The position numbers were made by a program, and so were the translations under genes. Below are positions 1-10,902 of a stretch of 64,000 nucleotides of DNA, piece after piece. The stretch comes from Tillus elongatus (Eukaryota; Arthropoda; Insecta; Coleoptera; Cleridae), in assembly GCA_964006375.1 (NCBI GenBank), contig OZ023266.1, positions 157,756,292 through 157,820,291 of the forward strand, written 5' to 3'. A model generated the notes under the pieces. It saw only the letters and a list, made by a program, of their open reading frames with translations. It did not search any database and was not told where the DNA came from. The stretch's first letter is position 1. Each line of letters opens with the position of its first letter.

Positions 1-292
1 GGATTTAAAGAAAATTCGGTAAATTTGCAGATTAGCTCTCGAATGCTTTTCAAAAAATTATTTTCAGAAACATTACTGGAACCCCAGCTGGATGCACAAA
101 CCAGAAGAAAAATTTCTTGTTCACAGCCCCCAAACAAGCTACGGGACTGGGAGTGAATAGGGGTGCTGGGCGGGGTAGGTAGTAAAAAGGAAATATGAGC
201 AGAAAATGCGAAGAAAACTGCTTGAAAGCTGTCTATTTGAAGCCATATCCCCATGAAATCCTGCCTACCTCGCACAGCACCCCTATTTGCTC
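1..292. repeat. Left arm of foldback (long-palindrome) repeat, copy 1
   Basis: This segment is the reverse complement of the right arm of the same repeat at about 28615-28870. Shared landmarks are the 'gctaatctgcaaattta' edge, the 'ctacctaccccgcccagca' block and 'agcacccctatt'. It is cut at 292/293 by a non-LTR retrotransposon, and the centre and other arm of the palindrome resume at 2979. The left tip lies beyond the window edge. No coding function is seen; short ORFs here also appear in the other copies and are by-products of the repeat. Confidence 0.75.
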
Positions 293-2927
293 GAGGTGAA
301 GTTGGAAGAAAAGACATACTATGGATAAAACTCTCTCTCAGGGCTGCAACTAAATTCATCTGTTGCATTTACCGGTCACCTTCTGACAACAACTTTGTCC
401 AGCTCTTTGACTACCTTTCTGAAAAAACCGACTATCTGATTTCTGAATATCCTTCCTCCGAGGTCACTATTCTTGGCGACTTCAATGTCCATAATAAGGA
501 ATGGCTAGGATCTTCAAAAACCGATCCACAAGGAAGAGCAGCGGAGGCCTTTGCAGTCAGCAATTCTTTGGCCAATATGGTTCAGCAACCTACTTACTTT
601 CCTCGTATCCCAACACACAGCTCAAATCCCTTGGATCTCCTTCTTACTACAAACCCTGAATGCTATAAGATATCAGTCACCGCCCCCCTTGGTCGCTCAG
701 ACCACGGCATGGTCACTGCTTCCTGTGCAATGCAACCCGAGGTCACACAGTCATCACACCCACGTATCGTTTGGCACTACAACTCCGCAAACTGGGACGA
801 AATGCGGAATTACTTTTCCTCATTTCCATGGGCGTCTGTCTACTTCTCTCATCCTGACCCCTCTGATATCTCACAAAACGTCACCGAAATTATCCAAGCT
901 GGCATGGAATTATTTATTCCACGTACACAGAAAACCTCTTCAGCCACACAAAAGCCCTGGTTCTCTAAATCCTGTGACAAGGCCAGACTTGAAAAGGTCA
1001 AAGCTCACAAAACGCTTCTACACAATCCCAGTCAAGAAAATCGTCAAGCATTCAACGACGCAAGAAACCGCTATGTCCGCATTCTTTCTGAGGCAAAAAA
1101 CTCGTTTAATAACCACATCAAAAACAAAGTCCTCTCAAGCTCCAACGGCGGCAAACCCTTCTGGACTCTTGCTAAGTCTATTGGGAATAATTTCTGCAAG
1201 AGCACGTTCCCACCTCTTGTCTCAGGGGATGAAATTGTTTCTACCGCCCTGGGCAAGGCTGAACTTTTTGCTTCGTTGTTCGCCGGAAATTCTACTCTCA
1301 ACCCACCTCCAAATGTTCAACCACCAACAGTCCCCAATGTCGCGCATAAAATGACTGATATCATTTTCAAAACTAAAAAGGTACGAAAGATGCTCTCTTC
1401 TCTTAATACCAGGAAAGCCTCTGGCCTTGACGAGATCCCAGCAATTGTTCTCAAAAAATGCGCACCAGAACTTGCCCCTGTCCTGACTCGTCTGTTTCAG
1501 ATATCTTACAATAAAGGCATATTCCCTAGTAACTGGAAAACTGCTCGAGTACAACCCATCCCCAAGAAAGGATCCAAAGCGCTTCCTAGCAACTACAGGC
1601 CTATTTCTCTCCTTTCAGTCATCTCTAAAGTGATGGAAAAGTATATAAACACCGAACTACTAAAATTCCTTGAAAAACACAGTCTAATCCACGACAGGCA
1701 GTATGGATTCCGTCAGCGCAGATCGACTGCCGACCTCCTTTCCTTTGTCACCCATTCTTGGAACAAGTCTATGGAACTACACGGTGAATCCCAGATTGTC
1801 GCTCTAGACATATCCAAAGCATTCGACCAGGTCTGGCACGCAGCGCTGCTTAATAAACTTCCGGCCTATGGCCTACCACCAAAACTTTGTACCTGGACAG
1901 CAAATTTCCTCTCCAACAGGAGCATATCTGTTGTTGTGGATGGCCATTCCTTTAACTGTATTCAATTAATGCAGGAGTTCCTCAAGGTTCAGCTTTAGCC
2001 CCTACTTTGTTTCTTCTCCACATCAATGACCTCCTCTCTAGCACATCCAACCCAGTTCACAGTTACGCAGACGACAGCACCCTCCACTCAAATATACAAT
2101 ATTCTAAGCCTGTCTCTTTAGCCCAATTAGATGAGGATCGCAGACTCATGGAGGGTTCTGTCTCCGTGGACCTCCAAAAAATATTAGACTGGGGAAGTAG
2201 AAATCTTGTACAATTCAACCCCACCAAAACTAAGTCTTGCTTTCTTTCTCACAAGAGATACAGCAGCCCTAGACCCATCACAATGAACAACCAAGTTATT
2301 CAAAGTAATGAGTCCTTTTCTCTTGTTGGCATTTCTGTGGATCGAAATCTTAATTGGCACCAACATGTTACATCAATTGCAGAAGCGGCTGCTAAGAAAT
2401 TGGGTTTCCTCTTCCGGGCTCGCAAATACTTTTCACCAACTAATCTCTATACCTTGTACACTTCACAAATAAGGCCAAACCTCGAATACTGCTCCCACAT
2501 CTGGGGTGCAGCTGCCGCTTCTACACTCGCTATCCTGGACTCCATTCAAAAGAGAGCTATACGTCTCATCGGTGACCCTACCCTCACCCAAAGGCTTCCA
2601 TCCCTTGCCCACCGACGTGCCGTTGGTGACCTCTCTCTCTTTTATAGATATCTGCACGGGCACTGCTCAGAGGAGCTTTCCTCCATAATTCCCCTACCTG
2701 CTGCCCCCAGCAGATCTACCAGGGGAACAGAGCGAATGCACCCTTTTACTGTCCAAGTCACCAGACATAGAACATCTTGTTATGCCCGCTCTTTTGTCCC
2801 GAGGACTTCCAAGTTGTGGAATTCCTTGCCGGCACATGTTTTTCCTTCTCCTCCGAACCTCCAAACCTTCAAGTCCAGAATTAACAAGCTGCCTCTTTCC
2901 TCCTTGTCAACACCCACGGTACGATAG
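293..2927 (+). pseudogene. Endonuclease-reverse transcriptase ORF2 of CR1/Jockey-like element, frameshifted
   Basis: The product would nick target DNA and copy element RNA into it. The endonuclease part shows GDFN (about 475) and a later SDHG motif. The RT part shows 'NYRPISLLSVISKVME', 'YGFRQRRST' and 'LDISKAFDQVWH'. At about 1960-2006 the frame breaks inside the conserved GVPQGS region and continues in another frame to the YADD catalytic motif (about 2064) and on to a stop at 2925-2927. The C-terminus has the 'VPRTSKLWNSLP' block common in arthropod CR1/Jockey-type elements. An upstream ATG at 253 lies in the flanking foldback repeat, so the first 13 codons of that open frame are not element sequence. 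The copy is dead as read. Clade assignment below Jockey/CR1 is tentative. Confidence 0.85.
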
Positions 2928-2978
2928 TATTTAGGCTGTAAGCCCTCGTGGTGTGTTGTTGTAAAAAAAAAAAAAAAA
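293..2978 (+). mobile_element. 5'-truncated non-LTR retrotransposon (CR1/Jockey-like) inserted in the foldback repeat
   Basis: The boundaries come from comparing the interrupted foldback repeat with the uninterrupted copy near 28600. Foldback sequence stops at 292, resumes just after a 16-A tail (2963-2978), and the sequence between encodes endonuclease and reverse transcriptase. The 5' part of the element (ORF1 and the start of the endonuclease) is missing, as usual for incomplete target-primed reverse transcription. A short 3' UTR containing 'gctgtaagccctcgtggtg' precedes the poly(A). The same 3' end recurs at 30.7-31.0 kb and, reversed, at 32.3-32.5 kb, so this family has at least three copies here. 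No clear target-site duplication is visible; a few bases of the target appear lost. Confidence 0.85.
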
Positions 2979-3580
2979 GATGTCACGTAACTTCCTTGGG
3001 GGGTATGAACAAGAAGTTTTTCTTGTGGTTTATGCAACGAGGGTGGTTGTATGCATACGATGGGGGAAGGAAAATGCCTACGACGAAGTAGACTCTCCCC
3101 GTTCGACATGTGGCATGGGGCGGGGGGTTGGGGGGTGGCTGCGTCGTCGTTGGGATTTTCCTTTCCCCTCGCGTGCATACAACCACCCTCGCTGCATAAA
3201 CCACAAAAAAATGTCTTGTTCCTATCCGCCAAGGAAGTTACGGCACCTGGGGGGGGGGGTGTGGTAGGGGTGCTGTGCGGCGTAGGCAGGGTTTACGGGG
3301 GATATGGCTCCAAGATGTGAAAAAGACAGCTTTCAATTCCGTTTTATTCGAATTTTCTGCTCATATTTCCTTTTTACTACCTACCCCGCCCAGCACCTCT
3401 ACTCACTCCTGGTCCCGTAACTTCCTTGGGGGGTGCGAACAAGAAATGTTTTTTGGGGTTTGTGGATCCAGGGGGGCCCTAAGCAAGTTTCTGAAAACAG
3501 TTTTTTAAAAAGCGTTCGGGAGCTAAACTGCAAATTTACCGAAAATTGGCTACCAAAACGCACTTACTGCGTCCAGATTT
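2979..3580. repeat. Centre and right arm of foldback repeat, copy 1
   Basis: The segment contains a strong inner hairpin. 'gtaacttccttgggggg' near 2988 is mirrored by 'ccaaggaagttac' near 3230, and 'gcaacgagggtggttgtatg' near 3033 is mirrored by 'catacaaccaccctcgctgc' near 3177. A GC-rich, poly-G-containing loop lies between them. The outer right arm runs through 'ttactacctaccccgcccag' and 'gcgttcgggagct' to the 'cgcacttactgcgtccaga' hairpin near 3560. No gene is seen. Confidence 0.75.
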
Positions 3581-4196
3581 TTTTCTTACAAACGCATCAT
3601 ATTTCGATAAAAAATGCATTAACGAATTTGTTCTACGAAAATTAGCTAAAAAATTATAGACCGTTAAACCGTAAACTTCACTAAACCCACAGCGAAAGCA
3701 TCAACTTAACTAAACCGACAGCCAAAGCATCAGAGAAAGGGTCTATTTGAAATGAATGTTTTGTAAATATTTTAGTAAAATGAAGGGCAATGACGGTTGA
3801 ATCTGAAACTTAAGGGTTTGAAAAACACTCTTCTTGCAACATTTTCTTTTCACAATCGGTATTTGTTTCACGTTCTTTGCCTAAACAGTGCCAAGTTTGA
3901 CGTTTAAAATTGCGAGTGTGTTTCTTTAACTGCCCATAACTTGTCTTTAAAGCTAGATAGTAAATTTTGGTACAGTGTTCACTTTTTATAATACAAACAT
4001 GCGTACCAAATTGGTATGGTATGGTTGCCCTTACTTTGTTATTTAAGGAGGTATGAATTTTTTTTAGAAAGAAAACACAAAATTTTCTGGGAAAACCTGG
4101 TCCCATTTTCCTGGTTAACGAACTTATCCAAGCCACTTGCAAAAGGAAGGTAGTCACCAAATTTGATCAATATCCATTATTTTTTGAGTTATCGGT

Positions 4197-4200
<4 letters not shown>
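3581..4200. repeat. Left-flank module of the (TA)n-centred repeat
   Basis: This roughly 600-bp module precedes a (TA)n tract and ends in 'ttttttgagttatcggtcgg'. The same module with the same end is found before the tracts at 10114, 15039 (diverged) and 24176, and in reverse orientation beside those at 27339, 35267 and 36176. Conserved blocks include 'aatgaagggcaatg', 'acgttctttgcctaaaca' and 'ggtacagtgttcac'. No ORF is conserved between copies, so it looks noncoding and non-autonomous. Confidence 0.6.

Positions 4201-4272
<72 letters not shown>
4201..4272. repeat. (TA)n tract 1
   Basis: Uninterrupted TA dinucleotide repeat of about 36 units between the left-flank module and an 'aaacacagatct' right flank. 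Ile-Tyr reading frames across it are artefacts. Confidence 0.95.
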
Positions 4273-4275
<3 letters not shown>

Positions 4276-4310
4276 ACAGATCTTCTCATTAGCGAATTAA
4301 AAAAAATCGC

Positions 4311-4990
4311 TAAAAGCATGGGTGACTGGCGATATTTCTACAACTGAAGTAGAAGAATGGAATAGAGAACCTGAAAGAAAAAATAGAAAAATTTTGCTTG
4401 TGGTGGATAATGGTGTGGCACATTCACAATGACAAGTTTGAAGAATATCAAACTAGTTTTTCTGCCACCTAATATCACATGTGTACTGCAGTCTTTAGCT
4501 CAAAGAATTATAAACTCTATGAAATGTAATTACAGGAGACAACTCGTCACAAAAATAATTGACAACATGGGCAAGAATCAGTGTCATCTTTCGGTATATG
4601 TCCCAAAAGCTATTCGTCTCCTTAATCGTGCATGCAAAAATGTCTCACAAAAACAATGCAAAACTGTTTGAGGCATGCTGGTTTTCATTTTGAACATAGG
4701 AATGAAAACGTTGATTTAAGCGTTTCGGAATATGTTATTGCTGAGGAAGATATTGCCGACGAAGACGATGACACTCCTCTGAGCGAATGTGCTAGGGTTA
4801 TGAAATTGGCACAAGTCCCAGAAGCGATGGCGGAACATAGATAATTCTGTGGGAACTTCAGGTATTCCAACAGACTCGGAGATAATTGAATCTGCAAATT
4901 TGAACACTACCCAAAAAGTTATAGAAGATTCCGTTTCGGAAAAAGAATCTAAAAGCCCCGAATGCAACAATGTTTCACTACATAGATTCC
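4311..4990 (+). pseudogene. pogo/Tigger-type transposase C-terminal fragment
   Basis: This is a fragment of a DDE transposase of the pogo/Tigger branch (CENP-B-like). In order it shows 'KAWVTGD', 'KILLVVDNGVAHS' (the DNCPAH catalytic block with degenerate residues), 'NIKLVFLPPNITCVLQSL' (family consensus LPPNTTSVLQPLDQG), 'FRHAGFHFE'-like text and an acidic C-terminal tail. An in-frame stop follows the VDNGVAHS block near 4430, and a frame change occurs near 4670. The N-terminal CENP-B/HTH domains are absent and no TIRs are visible, so this is a decayed remnant. It is adjacent to a (TA)n tract, and pogo elements target TA. Confidence 0.8.
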
Positions 4991-5099
4991 GCCGAGAAGC
5001 TTAGAATATTTTTAGAGAGGCCCTCAAACTCCGAGGATGAGCTAAGTGTATGAACTTCTTTGACAATCCTTGATACATGAATTTGGTTCAGCAGCGAAA

Positions 5100-5330
5100 T
5101 ATGACATTGACTTCGTTTACCTCATTATCAATCGGTTTCTCATTTTGGGGCTAAAACTCCCGTAACTTGAACAATTCTTCAATAATCTCTTTATTGTGTC
5201 CGGACTAGGCTTCGGTCTATCTGGATACTTTTCGGAGAAAGCACGACATGTGCGACCAATGATTCGATGACATTTACCATAAATAATTAATAGCACCATA
5301 AAATCATAGATTGTATACCCTAAATTGGCC
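5100..5330 (-). pseudogene. Transposon-derived helix-turn-helix fragment (DUF4817-like)
   Basis: A 60-codon open frame on the minus strand reads 'LLIIYGKCHRIIGRTCRAF' then 'SEKYPDRPKPSPDTIKRL'. This matches the pattern of the N-terminal HTH in many insect mariner-type transposases and DUF4817 proteins (YGECHRNARRA...YPDRRHPS). No catalytic domain follows, so it appears to be an isolated relic. Assignment is by motif memory only. Confidence 0.5.
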
Positions 5331-5926
5331 TTTTTTTATCACTATTAAGGGCCTATTTTCAAATTTCGATAACAAACTTCACCACGTGTACTTCTAGCAT
5401 GCAAACGTCACTTGGTTGACAAATTAAATTCCAAAGGCTACTATTGTTACAAGTTTGCAACCCCGATTCGAATAAATATGTATTTATCTACAAAACGGTT
5501 AGGTTTAGGTATAGGGAATGCTAATGTAAATCAAAAGAGATTCGAAATGCCAATTAACTTAGTTAATAAAATACAGGTGCCTCATTTGAAAAACACAAGT
5601 TTTGATCAGTTGAATTTTGTTAAGTTGCCAAGTCAATTTCTATCACCCTGTATGTTGCAATGCAAAACCGTAATACGTGTGGTGAAGGTACACATACTGG
5701 TGTGTTGAGTGCAAAATATGAATCTTGTAGCTTATTTTTCCTTCAAGTTATCAGGTATAAAGTGCAACTATGATTCTGCAAAAATTTTCGAAAAAAAAAC
5801 GAAATTTTTTGAAAATGGTTAATTTTAGACACATAGTATGCTAGTGAAAGTCTACCTTAAATTATGAGTAGAATTCAAAATTCTATCAAAAAGTGACATA
5901 ATGCATTTAAAATAACGAAGTTGATG
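5331..5926. other. No recognisable gene; probable intron DNA
   Basis: AT-rich sequence with no conserved frame, splice-bounded exon or repeat shared elsewhere in the window. An open frame of about 98 codons near 5412 has no recognisable motif and is most likely chance. Confidence 0.5.
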
Positions 5927-5953
5927 GACACTTCCGGTAGAACCGGAAGTGTC
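5927..5953. repeat. Perfect 11-bp inverted repeat with CCGGAAGTG core
   Basis: Arms 'gacacttccgg' and 'ccggaagtgtc' are separated by 'tagaa' and followed by a CACGTG hexamer (5953-5958). CCGGAAGT is the core ETS-factor site, but no promoter or gene start is visible nearby. It could equally be the end of a small foldback element. Confidence 0.5.
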
Positions 5954-6072
5954 ACGTGAGCAAAAATATTTCAGTTTAATTGGGCTTGGCCGAAAACCTA
6001 GCAATCGACATTTTCCGAATTAAAATCGGTTCGGTTACTGAGAAACTCCTAACAAAAACTTTTGGCGCCTCA

Positions 6073-6074
<2 letters not shown>

Positions 6075-6153
<79 letters not shown>
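6075..6153. repeat. (TA)n tract 2
   Basis: About 39 TA units preceded by a flank unlike most others ('ttggcgcctcacca') and followed by the right-flank module. Confidence 0.95.
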
Positions 6154-6155
<2 letters not shown>

Positions 6156-6410
6156 CACAAAAAAATTGAAACTGACCCTGGATATGGGTTCTGGGATGCC
6201 TAGTTCGAGCTCATTTGAAGAAATTTTTTCAAAATTTAAAAGTCGGGGTTTCCTCATTAGTGATTATTTTAAAGAAAATTCAGTAAAAAGGGTAGTTTTC
6301 GCAGTGACTGTTTTAAATCTTAAGGTCACATATATAAATAAAAAGATCGCATCAAAAGCAGGTCGAATATTAATTGTAGGGCAAAAGGCAAGGGTTGTAA
6401 TATAACGCAG
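6154..6410. repeat. Right-flank module of the (TA)n-centred repeat
   Basis: This module follows the TA tract with 'aaaattgaaactgaccctgg', 'atgggttctggg' and 'gagctcatttgaagaaattt', and then a 'cattagtgat...ttcagtaaa' near-palindrome. The same series follows the tracts at 15039, 17909 and 26310, and in reverse beside 35267 and 36176. It carries no conserved ORF. Confidence 0.6.
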
Positions 6411-6896
6411 TTATGTTACAGGTAAAGTGCTCCTGAATTTCATTAAGGGACAGTTGTTTGTCAGACTTCATAAATATTTCAGTCTTGGCCATTCTGGCAG
6501 TCGGCTGAACAATATTACAAAGTTTACTCTCCACATTAAATAAATGAGTTGTTGGCCGTTTTGAATTAGGTTATCACCGACGAGAGCTAGGGCGTGTACA
6601 AGAGACCTATTATCTTCTTTATTTCGTGTGTTAATTAATTATATTTAAACTGAGTTTATATAGGCACAGTTGATTTACATTACGTACTGCCCACAAAGCA
6701 GACACTCTTCACGCTACTGAAAGACTGGCTCTCTTGTTCAAAAAAATGTAAGCACTTCTCGATAGCTTATTACTCCAAAATTAGTTTTAGCATAGCATAT
6801 TTCTTATGCTGTGGTTATAGGTTGACTACAAACGTTCTGCAGGCCAATATCCTTACTTACTGCTACTTAGTAACTTCTGATCTCTCTATGTTGTTA
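6411..6896. other. No recognisable gene; probable intron DNA
   Basis: Sequence unique within this window, with no conserved frame or repeat recognised. Confidence 0.45.
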
Positions 6897-8196
6897 TATA
6901 GGATGGCGCATTTAAAACGAAACAGACCGATTTGCGTCCAAAGAATTTTTTTAAGAAACGCTGAAACACGTCAATTTTAATATTGTCACATCAACCCCTT
7001 AAGGGTGGTGATAAGAACCTTTATATTTTAAATGGGGAACATGGGTCGAGTGTTACATCATTTGAAAGCTCTTTCTTTTCTGAATTCAGCACACTAATTT
7101 TTTTGGAAGTTTTATCAACTCGTTTAAAAGTTATTCACAGTTGAAGATGCAAAAACGCTCTCATTCATTCCGATAAGAAATGTGCTGATAGTCAATGTTT
7201 TGTTGGTTTGTAAACAAAAACTTGAACATTTCTTATCGGAATGGGAGAAATGCTGTTTATTATTTCAGTTTATCGGCCGGTTTGATACTTGATAGTACTA
7301 CCGAAAATTAATTTCACAATGGTGTATTCTGTAGAAGAAAAGAGTTGAAATAATTACTATTTTTTTCAAAATCGATGACTGTGCGAACCGTACCGCAAAT
7401 TTGTTTAATGAACAACATCCGAACAGACATGTTAACAGAAAATACATTTTGGAGTTAGTTGCAAAGTTTCGACAAAGTGGTTCAGTAGCCAACAAAAAAG
7501 GGACCCTGAACGTGAATTTCCGGTTAGAAATGAGATTACTGAGATTGAAGTTATAGGACAAATTGCTGCAGACCCAAGAGAAAATTGGCCACTGTTTCAA
7601 ACATCAAAAGAAGAATTATTCAGCGAATATTGAAGCATCATAAATCTCACCCGTATAAAATTCATCTTGTACAACAACTGAATAAAGATGATTTTTATCG
7701 GCGGCTGGAGTTTTATGGAGTTATGACTCCACGAATAGCTGATAACGGGAACTTTCTGTTCAATATCTGGTATTCAGACGAGTGTACGTTTTATTATATA
7801 TTACTCTACAGTCAATCGTCATAATTGTCGTTAATGGGGAGATAATAATCCAAGAAATGTCCACACTCAAATTCTACAGAAATTGAATGTCTGGACTGGC
7901 ATTTTTGAAGACCGTTTAATCAGACCAATTTTTCTTGCTGGCGATTTGAGTGGCGAAACGTATTTGGAGTTACTAAAAGATATCGTTTACCCTCTACTAA
8001 TTGATATTGTTGAAAATGATGATCGTTATCAAGAAAATCAATTAGTGTTTCAACAAGATGGAGCTCCTCCGCATTTTTCACAACGTGTTAGGGAGTTTTT
8101 GAACAGAGAGTTTCCAGGACAATGGATTGGGCGTAGATGTGCTATTGAGTGCCCCCCTAGATCACCGGATTTAACTCCTTTAGCAAATGTGTTATG
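6897..8196 (+). mobile_element. Decayed mariner-like element, copy 1 (3' end lost)
   Basis: The left end 'tataggatggcgcatttaaa' corresponds to the terminal repeat of copy 2 (10905). The next roughly 240 bp match copy 2 closely ('gctgaaacacgtcaatttt', 'gggtggtgataa', 'ctgaattcagcacacta'). The transposase region starts at ATG 7319 and is broken by several frameshifts. The copy ends abruptly at about 8196 inside the transposase, where an unrelated repeat ('ggaaatgaatttccata') begins, so the right TIR is absent. Confidence 0.8.
7319..8196 (+). pseudogene. Mariner-family transposase, frameshifted and truncated
   Basis: The product would be a DDE/D transposase that cuts at TA. Pieces in order are an HTH region, 'HHKSHPYKIHLVQQLN', the first catalytic region ('SDECTF'), 'DIVENDDRYQENQLVFQQDG' with the second Asp in QQDGAPPHF, and 'RSPDLTPL' with the third Asp. 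I count 36 residues between the second and third Asp in the readable copies. Frame breaks occur near 7345, 7560-7590 and 7800-7880. The C-terminal LDFFLWGH block is replaced by repeat sequence. Confidence 0.8.
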
Positions 8197-8317
8197 GAAA
8201 TGAATTTCCATAAAAACGTTTTTAATAGCAAATTCGAGCAGGCATCAATCTGATTATCGGTATAGCCTATGTAGTAGAAACAATGTACTATATTTTATCA
8301 AATTTACTTATGTATAC

Positions 8318-8757
8318 AAAAACTGCTTGAAAGCACCCCTATTTGCCCCAGGTCACGTAACTTCCTTGGGCGATATGAACAAGAAGTTTTTCTTGTGGTT
8401 TATGCAACGATAGTGGTTGTAAGCACACGAGGGAGGGGGGCTAATGCATACGACGAAGCACACCGCCCCGGTTCGGCTTGTGGCAGAGGTTGGAGGGTGG
8501 CTGCTTCGTCGTGGGGATTTTCCTCCCCCTCGCGTGCATACAACCACCCTCGCTGCATAAACCACAAGACAAATATCTTGTTACTACCCGCCAAGGAAGT
8601 TACGGCACCTGGGGGGATAGAGGTGCTGTGCGGGGTTAGGCAGGGTTTAAGAGGGATATGGCTTCAAGATGTAAAAAAGACAGCTTTCAAGTCCGTTTTA
8701 TTCGAATTTGCTGCTCATATTTCTTTTTTACTACCTACCCCGTCCAGCAACCCTACT
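8318..8757. repeat. Foldback repeat, copy 2 (left arm truncated)
   Basis: The copy begins inside the left arm ('cacccctatttgcccc'), carries the inner hairpin ('gtaacttccttggg' near 8356 mirrored by 'ccaaggaagttac' near 8592) and continues into the right arm 'ctacctaccccgtccag'. It matches copies 1 and 3 and is followed directly by the 275-bp triplication. Confidence 0.75.
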
Positions 8758-9580
8758 CACTCCTGGTCCCGTAACTTTTTTGGGGAGGTGTGAACAATAA
8801 TTTTTTCTTGGAGTCTGTGGATCCAGGGGGAGCCTAGGCAGGTTTCTGGAAACAGTTTTTTGAAAATCGTTCGGGAGCTACACTGCAAAATTACCGAAAC
8901 TTCGCTACCAAAACGCACTTACTGCGTCAAGATTTTTTTCTTACAAACGCAATATATTTCGATAGAAAATGCAAAAATGCATTAACAAATTTGTTCTACG
9001 AAAATTAGCTAAAAAAACTATACACCCCTACTCACTCCTGGTCCCGTAACTTCCTTGGGGAGAGTGAACAAGAAAATTTTCTTGGGGTTTGTGGATCCAG
9101 GGGGGAGCCTAGGTAGGTTTCTGAAAACAGTTTTTTGGAAAGCGTTCGGGAGCTAAAGTGCAAATTTACCGAAAATTCGCTACCAAAACGCGCTTACTGC
9201 GTCCAGATTTTTTCTTACAAACGCATCATATTTTGATAAAAATGCAAAAATGCATAACGAATTTGTTCTACGAAAATTAGCTAAAAAAAAAACTATACAC
9301 CCCTCCTCACTCCTGGTCCCGTAACTTCCTTGGGGGGTGTGAACAAGAAACTTTTCTTGGGGTTTGTGGATCCAGAGGGGGCCCTAGGCAGGTTTCTGAA
9401 AACAGTTTTTTGAAAAGCGTTCGGGAGCTAAACGGCAAATTTACCCAAAATTCGCTACCAAAACGCACTTACTGCGTCCAAATTTTTTTTCTTACAAACG
9501 CATCATATTTCGATAAAAAATGCAAAAATGCATTAACGAATTTGTTCTACGAAAATTAGCATAAAAACAATTATAGACCA
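8758..9580. repeat. Tandem triplication (275-bp unit) of the foldback right arm
   Basis: 'cactcctggtcccgtaac' starts at 8758, 9033 and 9308, giving two exact 275-bp steps. Each unit runs through 'gtggatccag', 'gcgttcgggagct', the 'cgcacttactgcgt' hairpin and 'cgaaaattagc'. Copy 1 (3407-3650) and copy 3 have this segment once, so the triplication is specific to this locus. Confidence 0.85.
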
Positions 9581-10110
9581 TTAAACCATAAACTTTACTA
9601 AACCTACAGCGAAACCATCAGAGAAAGGGTCTATTTGAAATGAATTTTTTGTAAATATTTTAGTAAAATGAAGGGCAATGGCGGTTGAATCTGAAACTTA
9701 AGGTTTTGCAGAACACTCTTCTTGCAACATTTTCTTTTCACAGTCCGTATTTGTTTCACGTTCTTTGCCTAAACATTGCCAATTTTGACGTTTCAAATTG
9801 CGAGTATGACGTTTTGAGGAAAACTCCAAAATTTGTTTCTTTAGCTTTCCATAACTTCTTTGTCTTTAAAGTTAGAGACCTAAATTTTGGTACAGAGTTG
9901 ACTCTTTATAATACAAACACGAGTATTAAATTTGGTTGCCGTTACTTTGTTATTTCCGGAGATATGAATTTTTTTAGAAGGTAAACACAAAATTTTCCGA
10001 GAAAACCTGGTCCGACTTTCCTGGCTAACGAACTTATCCAAGGCACTTGCAAAATGAAGGTACTCACCAAATTTGATCAAGATTGGTCCATTATTTTTTG
10101 AGTTATCGGT

Positions 10111-10113
<3 letters not shown>
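9581..10113. repeat. Left-flank module of the (TA)n-centred repeat
   Basis: Close copy of 3640-4200: 'aatgaagggcaatg', 'acgttctttgcctaaaca', then 'ttttttgagttatcggtcgg' and the TA tract. Confidence 0.65.

Positions 10114-10204
<91 letters not shown>
10114..10204. repeat. (TA)n tract 3
   Basis: About 45 TA units directly after the conserved left-flank module. Confidence 0.95.
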
Positions 10205-10207
<3 letters not shown>

Positions 10208-10902
10208 TCGCTTATTACAAAAAATATTAAAATGACAAAAATATTTTATTCTACAGTCGCTCATCCTTACAACATAATAAGAAACAGCACTGCCAACAAA
10301 ATTGAATTCAGCCAAGTTGCTCGCTTATAAAAGAACTAATTCCTATTGTTAGAAATTGATAACTATCTAGGAGACAGTATTGCAATAAGGATCCATTGTC
10401 GTGTAGAATTTCATAGAACGATGATCGGTAACAGATGGCATACGTGTCTGACGTTTTGAAAAGCTTTATTCATCCGGCGTTCGGTAAACATCATGTTCGA
10501 TTATTTGCTTTCCGAAACACAATACCGCCTGACGTTAATGAGATGCTCGACAATACATAACGATATCTCTTGTGGCTCGTATTACTTGTCGCGTCACCCA
10601 TTATCATAATCGAATTTCTTAACACTCATCGAACAACCATGATTGTTATTAGTTATATTACCATAAAAAATAACTAGATTGACCCCGAGAGATAAAGAAA
10701 ACGATACCTCGTTTAAGTAATCTGTTATACCTAGTGAAATCTGTTCGGCTGTAACACCCAGATTCTAAAATCCCGTTCATTACAGTCGATGTTATATCAC
10801 AATATTATTTGTTTTAAACTACTTAATTAATATTTAGTTTAATTTAATAAACACGATAACGGCAATAACAAAAGCAGGTTTTATATCACAAAAATATTGA
10901 CA
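10205..10902. other. No recognisable gene; probable intron DNA
   Basis: AT-rich, unique within the window. I see no exon with splice sites, no conserved ORF and no repeat of the families above. Confidence 0.45.

Noticed and set aside
253..292. ATG at 253 as the start of the 581-codon retroelement ORF
   Set aside because: Comparison with the uninterrupted foldback copy shows 253-292 is host repeat; the element begins at 293.
2980..3330. Overlapping Gly/Pro-rich ORFs in foldback repeats (also 8353-8793, 28060-28710)
   Set aside because: They arise on both strands from the hairpin and change frame between copies, so they show no coding conservation.
3810..4160. 116-codon minus ORF (also 27445-27814) as a gene
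   Set aside because: It lies in the repeated left-flank module; the frame is not maintained in the other copies.
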